64,000 nucleotides of DNA from Achromobacter marplatensis (lineage in GTDB: Bacteria; Pseudomonadota; Gammaproteobacteria; Burkholderiales; Burkholderiaceae_B), in contig NZ_NJIG01000010.1 of NCBI RefSeq assembly GCF_002209535.1, positions 1 to 64,000 of the forward strand. Direction: 5' to 3'. The notes beneath the pieces were generated by a model. The model was not told the origin of the DNA and searched no databases. It worked only from the letters and a program-made list of their open reading frames with translations. This document shows, piece by piece, positions 9,768 through 18,412 of the stretch. Numbering within the stretch: the stretch's first letter is position 1; every line of letters starts with the position of its first letter. A program made the translations under genes and the position numbers.

Positions 9768-10946
9768 ATGAATCGAAATCTCTGGAGCCGGCGTGCGCTG
9801 GCGGCGCTGGTCTGTATGGCGGCCGCGGCGGGGGCCTCGGCGGCCGACAAGGTCAAGGTGGGCTTGCTGACGACGCTGTCCGGACCCGGTTCGGCGTTGG
9901 GCAACGAGATCCGCGACGGCTTCAATCTGGCGCTGCAGCATACCGGCGGCAAGCTGGGCGGCCTGCCGGCGGAAGTGGTGGTGGCCGACGACCAGCAGAA
10001 GGCCGACACGGGCCGCCAGGCGGTGGAGCGGCTGCTCAAGCGCGATCGCGTGGACATCATGACGGGGATTGTGTTTTCGAACGTGCTGCTGCCGGTGATG
10101 CCGGCCATCCTGCAGTCGGGCACGATCTATCTCAGCACTAATACCGGCCCGGAAAACTACGCCGGCGCGGGCTGTAATCCGAATTTCTTCGCGGTGGCCT
10201 GGCAGAACGAGGACATCCCCGCGGCCATGGGCAAGTACGCCGCCGACCAGGGCTACAAGCGCGTGGCGCTGATCGCGCCGGACTATCCGGGCGGCCGCGA
10301 ATCGCTCAATGGCTTCAAGCGCCTGTACAAGGGCGGCCTGTCCGAAGAGATCTACACCCAGCTCGGCCAATTGGACTACGGGGTCGAGATCACGCGGCTG
10401 CGCGCCAGCAAGCCGGATGCGGTGTTCTTCTTCCTTCCCGGCGGCATGGGCGTGAATTTCATCAAGCAGTTCAACGGTGCGGGCCTGTCAAAGGACATCG
10501 CGCTGCTGGCCCCCGGCTTCTCGGGCGACGAGGACACGATCGCGGCGGTGGGCGCGCCCATCCAGGGCTTGCGCAACACGTCGCAGTGGGCGGCAGACCT
10601 GGACAACCCGGCCAACCGCAAGTTCGTTGAAGACTTCAAGAAGACCTACAACCGCAGCCCGACGCTGTACGCCTCGCAGGGCTATGACGCGGCCATGCTG
10701 CTGGACAGCGCCGTGCGCCAGACGGGAGGCAAGCTGGAAGCGGACGCCTTGCGCCCGGCGCTGCGGCGTGCGGACTTCAAGTCGGTGCGGGGTGACTTCA
10801 CGTTCAACCGCAACCAGTATCCGGTCCAGAACTATTACCTGCGCGTCGTCGAGGCGGGCGCGGATGGCAAGCTGGCCAACAAGCTGTCGGGCATCGTGCT
10901 GACGCAGTACCAGGACCCGTTCGCCGCCGCTTGCCAGATGAAGTAA
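9768..10946 (+). CDS. Branched-chain amino acid/aromatic-type ABC transporter substrate-binding protein (orphan)
   Basis: This 392-residue periplasmic protein has a signal peptide (hydrophobic core ALAALVCMAAAAG, cleavage near ASA|ADK) and the type I binding-protein fold of the LivK/Peripla_BP_6 family. Homologues beside aromatic degradation genes often bind aromatic acids. No permease or ATPase gene accompanies it in the window, so it must share a transport system encoded elsewhere. It is the first gene transcribed away from the AraC regulator, and the dienelactone hydrolase gene follows 47 bases later, suggesting one operon. Confidence 0.85.
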   Translation: MNRNLWSRRALAALVCMAAAAGASAADKVKVGLLTTLSGPGSALGNEIRDGFNLALQHTGGKLGGLPAEVVVADDQQKADTGRQAVERLLKRDRVDIMTGIVFSNVLLPVMPAILQSGTIYLSTNTGPENYAGAGCNPNFFAVAWQNEDIPAAMGKYAADQGYKRVALIAPDYPGGRESLNGFKRLYKGGLSEEIYTQLGQLDYGVEITRLRASKPDAVFFFLPGGMGVNFIKQFNGAGLSKDIALLAPGFSGDEDTIAAVGAPIQGLRNTSQWAADLDNPANRKFVEDFKKTYNRSPTLYASQGYDAAMLLDSAVRQTGGKLEADALRPALRRADFKSVRGDFTFNRNQYPVQNYYLRVVEAGADGKLANKLSGIVLTQYQDPFAAACQMK

Positions 10947-10993
10947 GGCGGCGTGCCTCACGCAATACGCATCACGCATTACAGGAGAACCGC

Positions 10994-12238
10994 ATGACCC
11001 AGAACATGACGACGCGCGAGATCACGATCCCTTCGCACGATGGCAAGTCCTTTGGCGCCTACCTGGCCGTGCCGGCCGCGGGCCACGGCCCCGGCCTGGT
11101 GCTCTGCCAGGAGATCTTCGGCGTCAACGACTTCATGCGCCGTGCGGCGCAATTGCTGGCCGAAGAGGGCTACGTGGTGCTGGTGCCCGACCTGTTCTGG
11201 CGGCAGCAGCCCGGCATCCAGCTGACCGATGGCCCCGCCGACATGCCGCGCGCGTTCGAACTCTATCAGGGCTTCGACGTGGAGCTGGGCCTGAAAGACA
11301 TCGCGTCCACGATCGCCGCGCTTCGCGGTTTGCCCGAGCAGCAGGGCGGGGTAGGCGTGCTGGGCTACTGTCTGGGCGGCAAGCTGGCGTATCTGGCCGC
11401 GTGCCGCACCGATGTGGACGTGGCCGTGGGCTACTACGGGGTGGGCATTGAAAGCAGCCTGGAAGAGGCGGCCAACCTGCGCGGCCGCCTGGTTCTGCAC
11501 ATTGCCGAGCAGGATGGCTTCTGTCCGCCCGAGGCACGCCAGCGCATCCTCGCCGCGCTGGGCGGCAAGCTGGGCGTGGAGCTCTACGTGTATCCGGGCA
11601 TGGACCACGCGTTCGCGCGGACCGGCGGGGATCACTACGACAAGCCGTCCGCCCTGATGGCGCACCAGCGCAGCATGGCGGCCCTGCAGCGCGCCATCGG
11701 CCCGGAGTTCGATTATTCGGCCTTGTGGGACAAGCACTGCGAATATGAATTCGGCACGCGCGACGTGGCCGCCACCATGGCCACGATGGTGGCCGAACCC
11801 TACGTGAACCACATCCCGACGATGACGGGCGGCGTGGGCCACAAGGAGCTGTCGCGCTTCTACCAGCACCATTTCGTCAACAGCAACCCGCCGGATACGC
11901 GGCTGATCCCGCTGTCACGCACCGTCGGCGCGACCCAGATCGTGGACGAACTGCTGTTCTGCTTCACGCATACCACCGAGATCGACTGGCTGCTGCCTGG
12001 GGTGGCGCCTACGGGCCGGCCGGTGGAGATCCCGCTGATCGCCATCGTGAAATTCCGGGGCGACAAGCTCTACCACGAGCACATCTACTGGGACCAGGCC
12101 AGCGTGCTGGTGCAGGTGGGCCTGCTGGACCCGAAGGGGCTGCCCGTGGCGGGCCGTGAAACCGCCGCCAAGCTGCTGGACGAGACCTTGCCGTCCAACA
12201 CGCTGATGGCGCGTTGGAAAGACAGCGCGAACAAGTAG
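10994..12238 (+). CDS. Dienelactone hydrolase fused to an NTF2/SnoaL-like domain
   Basis: This 414-residue protein has two parts. Residues 1 to about 235 are a dienelactone hydrolase with the triad Cys126 (GYCLGG), Asp174 (EQDGF) and His205 (MDHAF), plus Glu39 in LCQEIFG, all where the Pseudomonas enzyme has them. Residues from about 240 to the end form a separate region rich in NTF2/SnoaL-like features (FYQHHFV, HEHIYWDQ). The hydrolase part would open a lactone formed in aromatic ring cleavage; the role of the second part is unknown. AGGAGA precedes the start. It lies between the binding-protein and the dioxygenase genes. Confidence 0.85.
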   Translation: MTQNMTTREITIPSHDGKSFGAYLAVPAAGHGPGLVLCQEIFGVNDFMRRAAQLLAEEGYVVLVPDLFWRQQPGIQLTDGPADMPRAFELYQGFDVELGLKDIASTIAALRGLPEQQGGVGVLGYCLGGKLAYLAACRTDVDVAVGYYGVGIESSLEEAANLRGRLVLHIAEQDGFCPPEARQRILAALGGKLGVELYVYPGMDHAFARTGGDHYDKPSALMAHQRSMAALQRAIGPEFDYSALWDKHCEYEFGTRDVAATMATMVAEPYVNHIPTMTGGVGHKELSRFYQHHFVNSNPPDTRLIPLSRTVGATQIVDELLFCFTHTTEIDWLLPGVAPTGRPVEIPLIAIVKFRGDKLYHEHIYWDQASVLVQVGLLDPKGLPVAGRETAAKLLDETLPSNTLMARWKDSANK

Positions 12239-12247
12239 GAGGCCGAC

Positions 12248-13591
12248 ATGTCTTACTCGCAGGAACAACTGGCCGCGATGGTACGCGGCGACAGCGTGCA
12301 CCGCGGCGTCTACACCGACCCCGCCATTTTCGATCTGGAGATGCAGCGGATCTACGGCCGCGCCTGGATCTACGTGGGCCACGAAAGCCAGGTGCCCAAG
12401 ACGGGCGACTATCACACCACCCGCCTGGGCGACCAGGACGTGCTGATGGTGCGCGCTTCCGACGGCAACGTGCACGTGCTGTACAACCGCTGCCCGCACA
12501 AGGGCGCGAAGGTGGTGGCCGACGGCGAAGGCTGCGTGGGCAAGTTCTTCCGCTGCCCGTATCACGCCTGGACCTTCAAGCTGGACGGCAGCCATCTGGG
12601 CGTGCCGCTCAAGCAAGGCCTGGAGGGTACGGCCTACGACCCCACCGACCCCACGTTTTCGATGCGCCGGCTGGCGCGCGTGGAAAGCTACCGCGGCTTC
12701 GTGTTCGCCAGCCAGGCGAAGGAAGGCCCGGCACTGACGGACTTCCTGGGCGGCGTGCGCTCGTCCATCGACAATCTGTGCGACCGGTCCCCGGTGGGCG
12801 AGGTCGAGGTCGCGGGCGGCATCTTCCGGGTGATGCAGCGCTCGAACTGGAAGGTGTTCTACGAGAACCTGCACGACACCATGCATGCCCGCGTGACGCA
12901 TGAATCGTCCTATGCCGCGGCCCGCGACGAGGCCAAGGAGATAGGCGAAATGCCGCTCGAGCTGCACATCATGGACGGCAACGGCGAACCCTACGAGTTC
13001 TGGGAAAAGCTGGAACTGCGCGCCTACGACAACGGCCACGGCTATATGGAAGGCATCTTCAACCCGGGCGCCGCCGAGCGCGATCCGGTGTCGCGCGCGC
13101 ACTTCGAGACGCTGACGGGCGCCTATGGCGAAGAACGCGCCCGCGAGATCCTGGGCATGAACCGCCACAACACGGTCATCTACGGCAGCGGCTCGCCCCA
13201 TACCGTGTTCCAGCAATTCCGCGTGATTCGGCCGATCGCCGTGGACCGCACCTTGATCGAGATCCAGACGTTTCGCTGCAAGGGGGCGCCGGACGGTGTG
13301 TTCAAGCGCGCCATGCTGTATGCCAACGTCATCAATTCGCCGTCGTCCAACGTCATGCCGGACGATATCGAACTCTATAACCGCTGCCAGGAAGGCAACG
13401 CCACGCGCGGCGGAGAATGGGTCAGCATGCACCGCTACCACGGCAGCGACCGCAGCGACGCAGACGGTCTGGTGTCGGTCAACGGCACCAGCGAATTGCC
13501 CATGCGCAATCAGTTCCGCGCCTGGAAGACCTATATGGAAGCCGGCGCGGCGTCGACCGCGCCCGCCACGGGAGAAGGCGCATGTTGCTAG
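12248..13591 (+). CDS. Rieske aromatic ring-hydroxylating dioxygenase, alpha (catalytic) subunit
   Basis: This 447-residue oxygenase has Rieske cluster ligands Cys82, His84, Cys103 and His106 (CPH and CPYH motifs). The mononuclear iron site has His213 and His218 in HDTMHARVTH, with Asp372 or Asp373 as the likely third ligand. All metal ligands are present, so it should be active. It would insert both atoms of O2 into an aromatic acid, with the SDR downstream oxidising the cis-diol. The start has a perfect AGGAGG. The 3' end overlaps the beta-subunit gene by 10 bases. No ferredoxin or reductase gene lies nearby, so electron delivery must come from elsewhere. Confidence 0.92.
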   Translation: MSYSQEQLAAMVRGDSVHRGVYTDPAIFDLEMQRIYGRAWIYVGHESQVPKTGDYHTTRLGDQDVLMVRASDGNVHVLYNRCPHKGAKVVADGEGCVGKFFRCPYHAWTFKLDGSHLGVPLKQGLEGTAYDPTDPTFSMRRLARVESYRGFVFASQAKEGPALTDFLGGVRSSIDNLCDRSPVGEVEVAGGIFRVMQRSNWKVFYENLHDTMHARVTHESSYAAARDEAKEIGEMPLELHIMDGNGEPYEFWEKLELRAYDNGHGYMEGIFNPGAAERDPVSRAHFETLTGAYGEERAREILGMNRHNTVIYGSGSPHTVFQQFRVIRPIAVDRTLIEIQTFRCKGAPDGVFKRAMLYANVINSPSSNVMPDDIELYNRCQEGNATRGGEWVSMHRYHGSDRSDADGLVSVNGTSELPMRNQFRAWKTYMEAGAASTAPATGEGACC

Positions 13592-14115
13592 ACCTGGATT
13601 TCGACGTCGGCACCACGGACCTGTCGCCGGCTGATGTACCGGCGGATGCCTACCACCGCATCGCCCAGTTCCTGTACCGCGAGGCGCGGCTGCTGGACGA
13701 ACGGCGCTACGACGACTGGCAGTCGCTGTGGACGCCGGACGGCATGTACTGGATGCCGCGGGTGCCGGGCCAGCAAAGCCCGTACGACCACATTTCGCTG
13801 TTCTGGGAAGATCGCATGCTGCGCGACGTGCGCATCCGGCGCCTGGAGCATCCCCGCAACTGGTCGCAGCAGCCGCCCACGCGCAGCGTGCGGCTGGTGG
13901 GCGGCGTCCAGGTTGAAGGCGTGGATACGGGCGGCAACCTGGTGGTGCACTCCGCCTTCCAGATGACGGAATGGCGCAAGCGCCAGCCACGCCAACTGGC
14001 GGGCCGCTACACCCACAAGCTGGCCGCCGAAGGCGACGGCTGGCGCATCCGGATGAAGCGCGTGGATCTCGTCAACTGCGACGACGCGCACGACGTGTTC
14101 GAGGTGTTCGTTTGA
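13582..14115 (+). CDS. Rieske dioxygenase beta (small) subunit
   Basis: This 177-residue protein has the NTF2-like fold of dioxygenase small subunits, with the typical segments FLYREARLLDERRYDDW and MYWMPR. It has no metal ligands and serves to assemble the alpha3beta3 oxygenase. The start ATG lies inside the alpha-subunit gene, preceded by GGAGAAGG, and the stop overlaps the next start by one base (TGATG). A longer in-frame opening upstream overlaps the alpha gene deeply and lacks a ribosome binding site. Confidence 0.9.
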   Translation: MLLDLDFDVGTTDLSPADVPADAYHRIAQFLYREARLLDERRYDDWQSLWTPDGMYWMPRVPGQQSPYDHISLFWEDRMLRDVRIRRLEHPRNWSQQPPTRSVRLVGGVQVEGVDTGGNLVVHSAFQMTEWRKRQPRQLAGRYTHKLAAEGDGWRIRMKRVDLVNCDDAHDVFEVFV

Positions 14116-14723
14116 TGACGGCGGACACCGCGGTTCTGGCGTTGCACTATCAGAACGACGTGCTGCATCCCGAGGGCAAGATCCGCGTCGGGCTGGATGC
14201 CGACAGTGGGGCGCGTCAGCGCCTGCTGGACGGCGCCGCCGCCTTGCTGGCCGGCGCGCGGGCGCAGTCGTTGCCCATCGTGCACGTGCGCATCGCCTTC
14301 CGGCCCGACTACGCCGACCTGCTGCCCAACTGCGCGATCTTTCGCAATGTGGCGACGATCGGCGCGGTGCCCGAAGGGCAGTGGGGCAGCGCCTTCTACG
14401 ACGGCCTGCAGCCGCTGGCCGGCAGCCCGCGCGAGTTCATCGTCAAGCACACCCGCATCAGCGCGTTTTACGGCACGCCGCTGGAAGAGACCCTGCGTGT
14501 GGTCGGCGCGCGCCGGCTGGTGGTGGCCGGCGTTGCCACGCATTCCGTGGTGGAGGGCACCGTGCGCCACGCCGCCGACATCGGCTTTGACGTGATGGTG
14601 GCCGAAGACGCCTGCGCCTCGGCCGACGAAGCCGTGCACCAGGCCTCGCTTGCCAGCATGCGATTGATTGCGCAAACCGGCTCGGTGGCCGATGCTGTGC
14701 GCTGGGCCGCCGCGCCGCACTGA
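14115..14723 (+). CDS. Isochorismatase-like protein lacking catalytic Asp and Cys
   Basis: This 202-residue isochorismatase-superfamily protein keeps the overall fold motifs. In HYQNDV the first catalytic aspartate of the usual D-x-QND is histidine. In GVATHSVVEGT the position of the nucleophilic cysteine is valine. The lysine of FIVKHTRISAFYG is present. Cysteine-based amidase chemistry is therefore not expected; a vinyl-ether hydrolase chemistry like that of isochorismatases would still want the aspartate. It is translationally coupled to the dioxygenase beta subunit, so a role in the same aromatic pathway is likely but undefined. Confidence 0.8.
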   Translation: MTADTAVLALHYQNDVLHPEGKIRVGLDADSGARQRLLDGAAALLAGARAQSLPIVHVRIAFRPDYADLLPNCAIFRNVATIGAVPEGQWGSAFYDGLQPLAGSPREFIVKHTRISAFYGTPLEETLRVVGARRLVVAGVATHSVVEGTVRHAADIGFDVMVAEDACASADEAVHQASLASMRLIAQTGSVADAVRWAAAPH

Positions 14724-14736
14724 TCAAGGACTAGCC

Positions 14737-15543
14737 ATGGATTTTTCAGGCTTTCCCGGTTTGGCCGGCAAGACCGCCATCGTCACCGGCAGCACGCAAG
14801 GCCTGGGGGCCGACATCGCGCGCGGCCTGGCCGCGGCCGGCGTGAACGTGGTGCTGGTCGGGCGCAACGCCCAGGCGGGCCAGGCGCTCGCCCAGGAGCT
14901 GGACGGGCGCGCCCTGTTCTGCGAGACCGACATCGGACAAGACAGCCAGATCCAGCATTGCATCGACGCCGCGCTGGCGTGCTTCGGCCGGCTGGACATC
15001 CTGGTCAACAATGCGTGCCAGTACGCGGACCGCGGGTTGGCGTCTTCGCGCGAGGAATGGCACAGCACCCTGGACACCAACCTGGTGTCGGCCGCGATCT
15101 TCACGCAGTTCGCCGCGCCGCACCTGCCGCGCGGCGGCGTGGTGGTGAACCTGGGCAGCACGGGCGGCAAGTTCGGCGCGGCCGGACGCGCGCTGTATCC
15201 GGCGTCCAAGGCGGCGCTGCTGCAGATCACCAAGAATTTCGCGGTGGAACTGGCGCCGGCCGGCGTGCGCGTGCTGGCGGTGTCTCCGGCCTGGACGTGG
15301 TCGCCGTCGGTGGAACAGTTGTCGGGCGGTTCGCGGGCAGCGGCCGACGCGGTGGGGGCGCACTTCCATCCGCTGGGCCGCGTGGGTTCGGGCAGCGAGA
15401 TCGCCGCCGCCGTCTGCTTTGCGTGTTCGGATGCCGCGTCCTGGATGACGGGTGTGGATATCCCGGTGGACGGCGGGTTTTCCATCCTGGGGCCAGACCG
15501 CGGCATTTCACCGCGGGTCTGGTTCAAGGAACTGGCGCCCTGA
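14737..15543 (+). CDS. Short-chain dehydrogenase, probable cis-dihydrodiol dehydrogenase
   Basis: This 268-residue classical SDR has TGSTQGLG (cofactor binding), VNNA and the catalytic YPASK. In Rieske dioxygenase operons an SDR of this type re-aromatises the cis-diol made by the oxygenase, and that is the likely role here. It is the last gene of the cluster, 13 bases after the isochorismatase-like gene. The family is large and substrate assignment rests on context. Confidence 0.82.
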   Translation: MDFSGFPGLAGKTAIVTGSTQGLGADIARGLAAAGVNVVLVGRNAQAGQALAQELDGRALFCETDIGQDSQIQHCIDAALACFGRLDILVNNACQYADRGLASSREEWHSTLDTNLVSAAIFTQFAAPHLPRGGVVVNLGSTGGKFGAAGRALYPASKAALLQITKNFAVELAPAGVRVLAVSPAWTWSPSVEQLSGGSRAAADAVGAHFHPLGRVGSGSEIAAAVCFACSDAASWMTGVDIPVDGGFSILGPDRGISPRVWFKELAP

Positions 15544-15610
15544 TCCGGGCGGGGGCGTGGCTGCCCCATTGCCTTGGCCGGCGCCTTGACTGGCGCGCCG
15601 GACTGCCGCG

Positions 15611-17362
15611 TCAGCGGATGACGATCTCGCCTTCTTCCAGCCCGGCTTTGCCGCCGACCTGGTCTTCCAGGAACTCCTGCATCTTGTTGCCCAACTGGAT
15701 CTTCGCGCCGCTGCAAAAGCGCCGCGTCGCAGTGATGACGGCGGTGTGCAGCGGCAACAGGTCGCGCACCAACTGCGCTTCTTCCGCGTCCAGCGCCAGC
15801 AGTTCGCCGCTGAGCTTGCCGTGGGTGTTGCGGGCGCGTTCCACGACGTCGCCCGGGGCGCGCTGAGGGTTGGCCTTCAGGAACATCAGCAGCTGTTCCA
15901 GCTTGGCCTTCTCTTCGTTCATCTTCAGGCGCTTGCGCGTCAGCGCCGACCGCTTGATATCCGCGTGGGGGTCCAGCCCGGCCTGCACCAGGGTGGGAAT
16001 GCCCGACGGCGAGCCGATGGTGCCCGCGCGCACGGCATTCAAGGCGCGGGTCTGCCCGCCGGTGATGGCGCTTTGCTGCGTGTTCGGCGGGCCGACCAGC
16101 ACGCTGCCGCCGGCGGCGATGCTGCTTTGCCGGATCTCGCGTTCGACTTCCACATCCTGCCCGGCGCTGATGATCGCGTTTTCAATGAACTTCGCTTTCA
16201 GCGCGCCGCCACAGACGATGTGGGCGGTGCGGGCGGTGGCTGCGGCGTCCTGCAGGGCCTCGGCCATGCCGATGATGCCGCCCTTGACGGTCACGCTGCC
16301 GCCGGCTTCCACCAGCGCGGCTTCGATGGTGCCGTTGACGACCACGTCGCCCGTCACGCGGACTTCCATGGTGGCGGCGATGTCGCCGCGCACTTGCAGC
16401 GACCCTTCAAAGGTGATGTTGCCCGTGGACAGGTTGACGGCGTCGACCTCCACCATCGGATTGACCTGCACGCCCTGGCTGATCAGCTTGGGCGTGCCGG
16501 CGATCGTGGCGCGCAGCAGCAGCGGATGTTCCGGGTCGACTTCCACGCCCGAGATGTCCTTGGAGAACGGCGTGTCGGGCATTTCGTCCGGCAGCACGGG
16601 TTCGCCCAGCACGTTGGTGCCGTCCACGCCGGGTAGCGGCGGAACGCGCCGCATCAGCGGCGTGCCGGGCGACACTAGCAACAGGCTGCCCAGGTCGCGG
16701 TAGTCCACCTGGGCCAGTTCGTCGATCTCCTGGGCGCGCGGCTTCAGGCGGTCCAGCAGGCTTTCAAAGCGGGTCGGCGTGCCGCGGGTGGGCGGCGTGC
16801 CCTGGGCGATCATCACGGTGGCGCTGCGGCCTTGCTCGACGGCTTCAGCCATGGCCGCTTCCAGCACGCCATGCACGATGCCGCGGTCAGCCACCGCGTG
16901 GCGCAGCATGTCCAGCGTGACCGGCTGGCCGCCTTTGGGCGGGTGCAGGGTCAGCAGCGCGGCCATGCGGGTGGGGTCGAGTTCCAGTTCGAACGAGCCG
17001 TCCACCACTTGCCCGATCGGAAACTGCACGGGTTCGGCGGCGCTGCGGCACTGGTCGATGAAGGCCAGCACGGCGTGGTTGTCCAACGCATCGGCGGTCC
17101 AGCCTTGCGCCACGACGGCGGCGGTCAGCGCATCCCAGGTGGGCAGGTCAAGGTTGATGTGGGGCGCCGTGTCGACGGCGACGTCCGTGTCGGCGTCCAG
17201 TTCCGGGGCGGCGTCACCGCCGGCGCTGCCCGATGCCTCGGTAGCGGGGGCGTCATCGTCGTCCGCCGGCGCCGCGTCCGGGCGTGTAGGCGGCGTATAA
17301 ATGGCCGTCAGGACGTTGGTATTGGCATCCAGCACCAGCTGGAGCGTGTTTTCTGCGTCCAT
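15611..17362 (-). CDS. FapA/DUF342 domain protein
   Basis: This 583-residue cytoplasmic protein has a variable acidic N-terminal region and a central FapA (DUF342) domain of repeated beta-helix turns. Segments such as VRVTGDVVVNGTI, VTVKGGIIGMA and GQDVEVEREI recur like bactofilin-type repeats. A helical, lysine-rich C-terminal region follows (KRLKMNEEKAKLEQLL). The start at 17362 is chosen because GGGAGAGG precedes it; two earlier in-frame ATGs lack a ribosome binding site. Family members are linked to flagellar assembly or polymer scaffolds, but no flagellar gene lies nearby, so its function here is open. Confidence 0.8.
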   Translation of the reverse strand: MDAENTLQLVLDANTNVLTAIYTPPTRPDAAPADDDDAPATEASGSAGGDAAPELDADTDVAVDTAPHINLDLPTWDALTAAVVAQGWTADALDNHAVLAFIDQCRSAAEPVQFPIGQVVDGSFELELDPTRMAALLTLHPPKGGQPVTLDMLRHAVADRGIVHGVLEAAMAEAVEQGRSATVMIAQGTPPTRGTPTRFESLLDRLKPRAQEIDELAQVDYRDLGSLLLVSPGTPLMRRVPPLPGVDGTNVLGEPVLPDEMPDTPFSKDISGVEVDPEHPLLLRATIAGTPKLISQGVQVNPMVEVDAVNLSTGNITFEGSLQVRGDIAATMEVRVTGDVVVNGTIEAALVEAGGSVTVKGGIIGMAEALQDAAATARTAHIVCGGALKAKFIENAIISAGQDVEVEREIRQSSIAAGGSVLVGPPNTQQSAITGGQTRALNAVRAGTIGSPSGIPTLVQAGLDPHADIKRSALTRKRLKMNEEKAKLEQLLMFLKANPQRAPGDVVERARNTHGKLSGELLALDAEEAQLVRDLLPLHTAVITATRRFCSGAKIQLGNKMQEFLEDQVGGKAGLEEGEIVIR

Positions 17363-17602
17363 CTCAGCCTCTCCCGCCTGGCGCTCAATGGCTGCCAGGT
17401 TCATTCATTTGGTAAATAAACGAAATATTGCGACATATTCTATCGTACTCGTCCGACATATGCCGTAGTTTCGGCCCTGTTTTACATAGGGAAACCCACC
17501 GCCCGCGCGGGACTAGGGCGTAGGACCGAGCGACAAACCGGGATCGTCGCCGCAGCATAGGGGCTCGCCAACCCGTCTTCGGACGCTACCTTCGCCCCGA
17601 CC

Positions 17603-18355
17603 ATGCGCCGACAACCCTCATCCTTCCTACCAGCCCTGCGCGCCTTTGCGGCGCGGGCCGGGGGCATGGCGGCGGTGGCGGCCCTCGCGGCGGCCGCGCT
17701 GACCCTGGCGCCCGCCCGTCCCGCCCAGGCGAGCGAGATCTACCGTTACAAAGACCCGTATGGCGTCTGGCGCGCCATGAAAGTGCCCACGGGCTACGCC
17801 AAGTATTACAAGCGAGCACAGGCGCGCACGGTATGGCGCGGCAATGGCATCAAGGCCTGTCTGGACTGTCCGCCGCAGGCGGGCGACGGGGCGCGGCTGG
17901 CATCGCTTGCGCCCACTTCCCGCGCCCTGCGCTGGGGCGATGCCAAGCCGTCCACCGCCCACGACGGGCTGATCGCCCGCGCGGCGCAGGATTCCGGCGT
18001 GGATGGGGCGTTGCTGACCGCCGTCATTGCGATCGAATCGGGGTTCCGCAGCGATGCGCGCTCGCCCAAGGGGGCGCTGGGCCTGATGCAGCTGATGCCG
18101 GCGACGGCGGCGTCGGTATTGTCCGTGGACGATATCGAGCGGGCGCTGGTGGACCCGGCAACGAACGTGCGGGCGGGGTCGCGCCATCTGCGCCGGCTGA
18201 TCGACCAGTATCCCGGCCGATTGGACCTGGCGCTGGCCGCCTACAACGCTGGGGAAGGAGCGGTGCGCAAGTACGACGCTGTGCCGCCCTACGCGGAAAC
18301 CCAAGCCTATGTCAGGGATGTGACGGCGCTCTACGAGCGCTACAAGGCGCCCTGA
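17603..18355 (+). CDS. Lytic transglycosylase (SLT family)
   Basis: This 250-residue secreted protein has an N-terminal signal or anchor segment (hydrophobic residues 20-38, cleavage near AQA|SEI). A DUF4124-like stretch (IYRYKDPYGVW) follows, then an SLT catalytic domain with Glu145 in IAIESGF and the motifs SPKGALGLMQLMPATA and AYNAGEGAV. It cleaves peptidoglycan glycan strands in the periplasm. It stands alone, divergent from the FapA-like gene and convergent with hemL. Confidence 0.87.
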   Translation: MRRQPSSFLPALRAFAARAGGMAAVAALAAAALTLAPARPAQASEIYRYKDPYGVWRAMKVPTGYAKYYKRAQARTVWRGNGIKACLDCPPQAGDGARLASLAPTSRALRWGDAKPSTAHDGLIARAAQDSGVDGALLTAVIAIESGFRSDARSPKGALGLMQLMPATAASVLSVDDIERALVDPATNVRAGSRHLRRLIDQYPGRLDLALAAYNAGEGAVRKYDAVPPYAETQAYVRDVTALYERYKAP

Positions 18356-18412
18356 ACCGGTACGCGCCAGCCGGGCGCCTTGTAAGGCATCCCAGGCCGG
18401 CACGCCCGCCGC

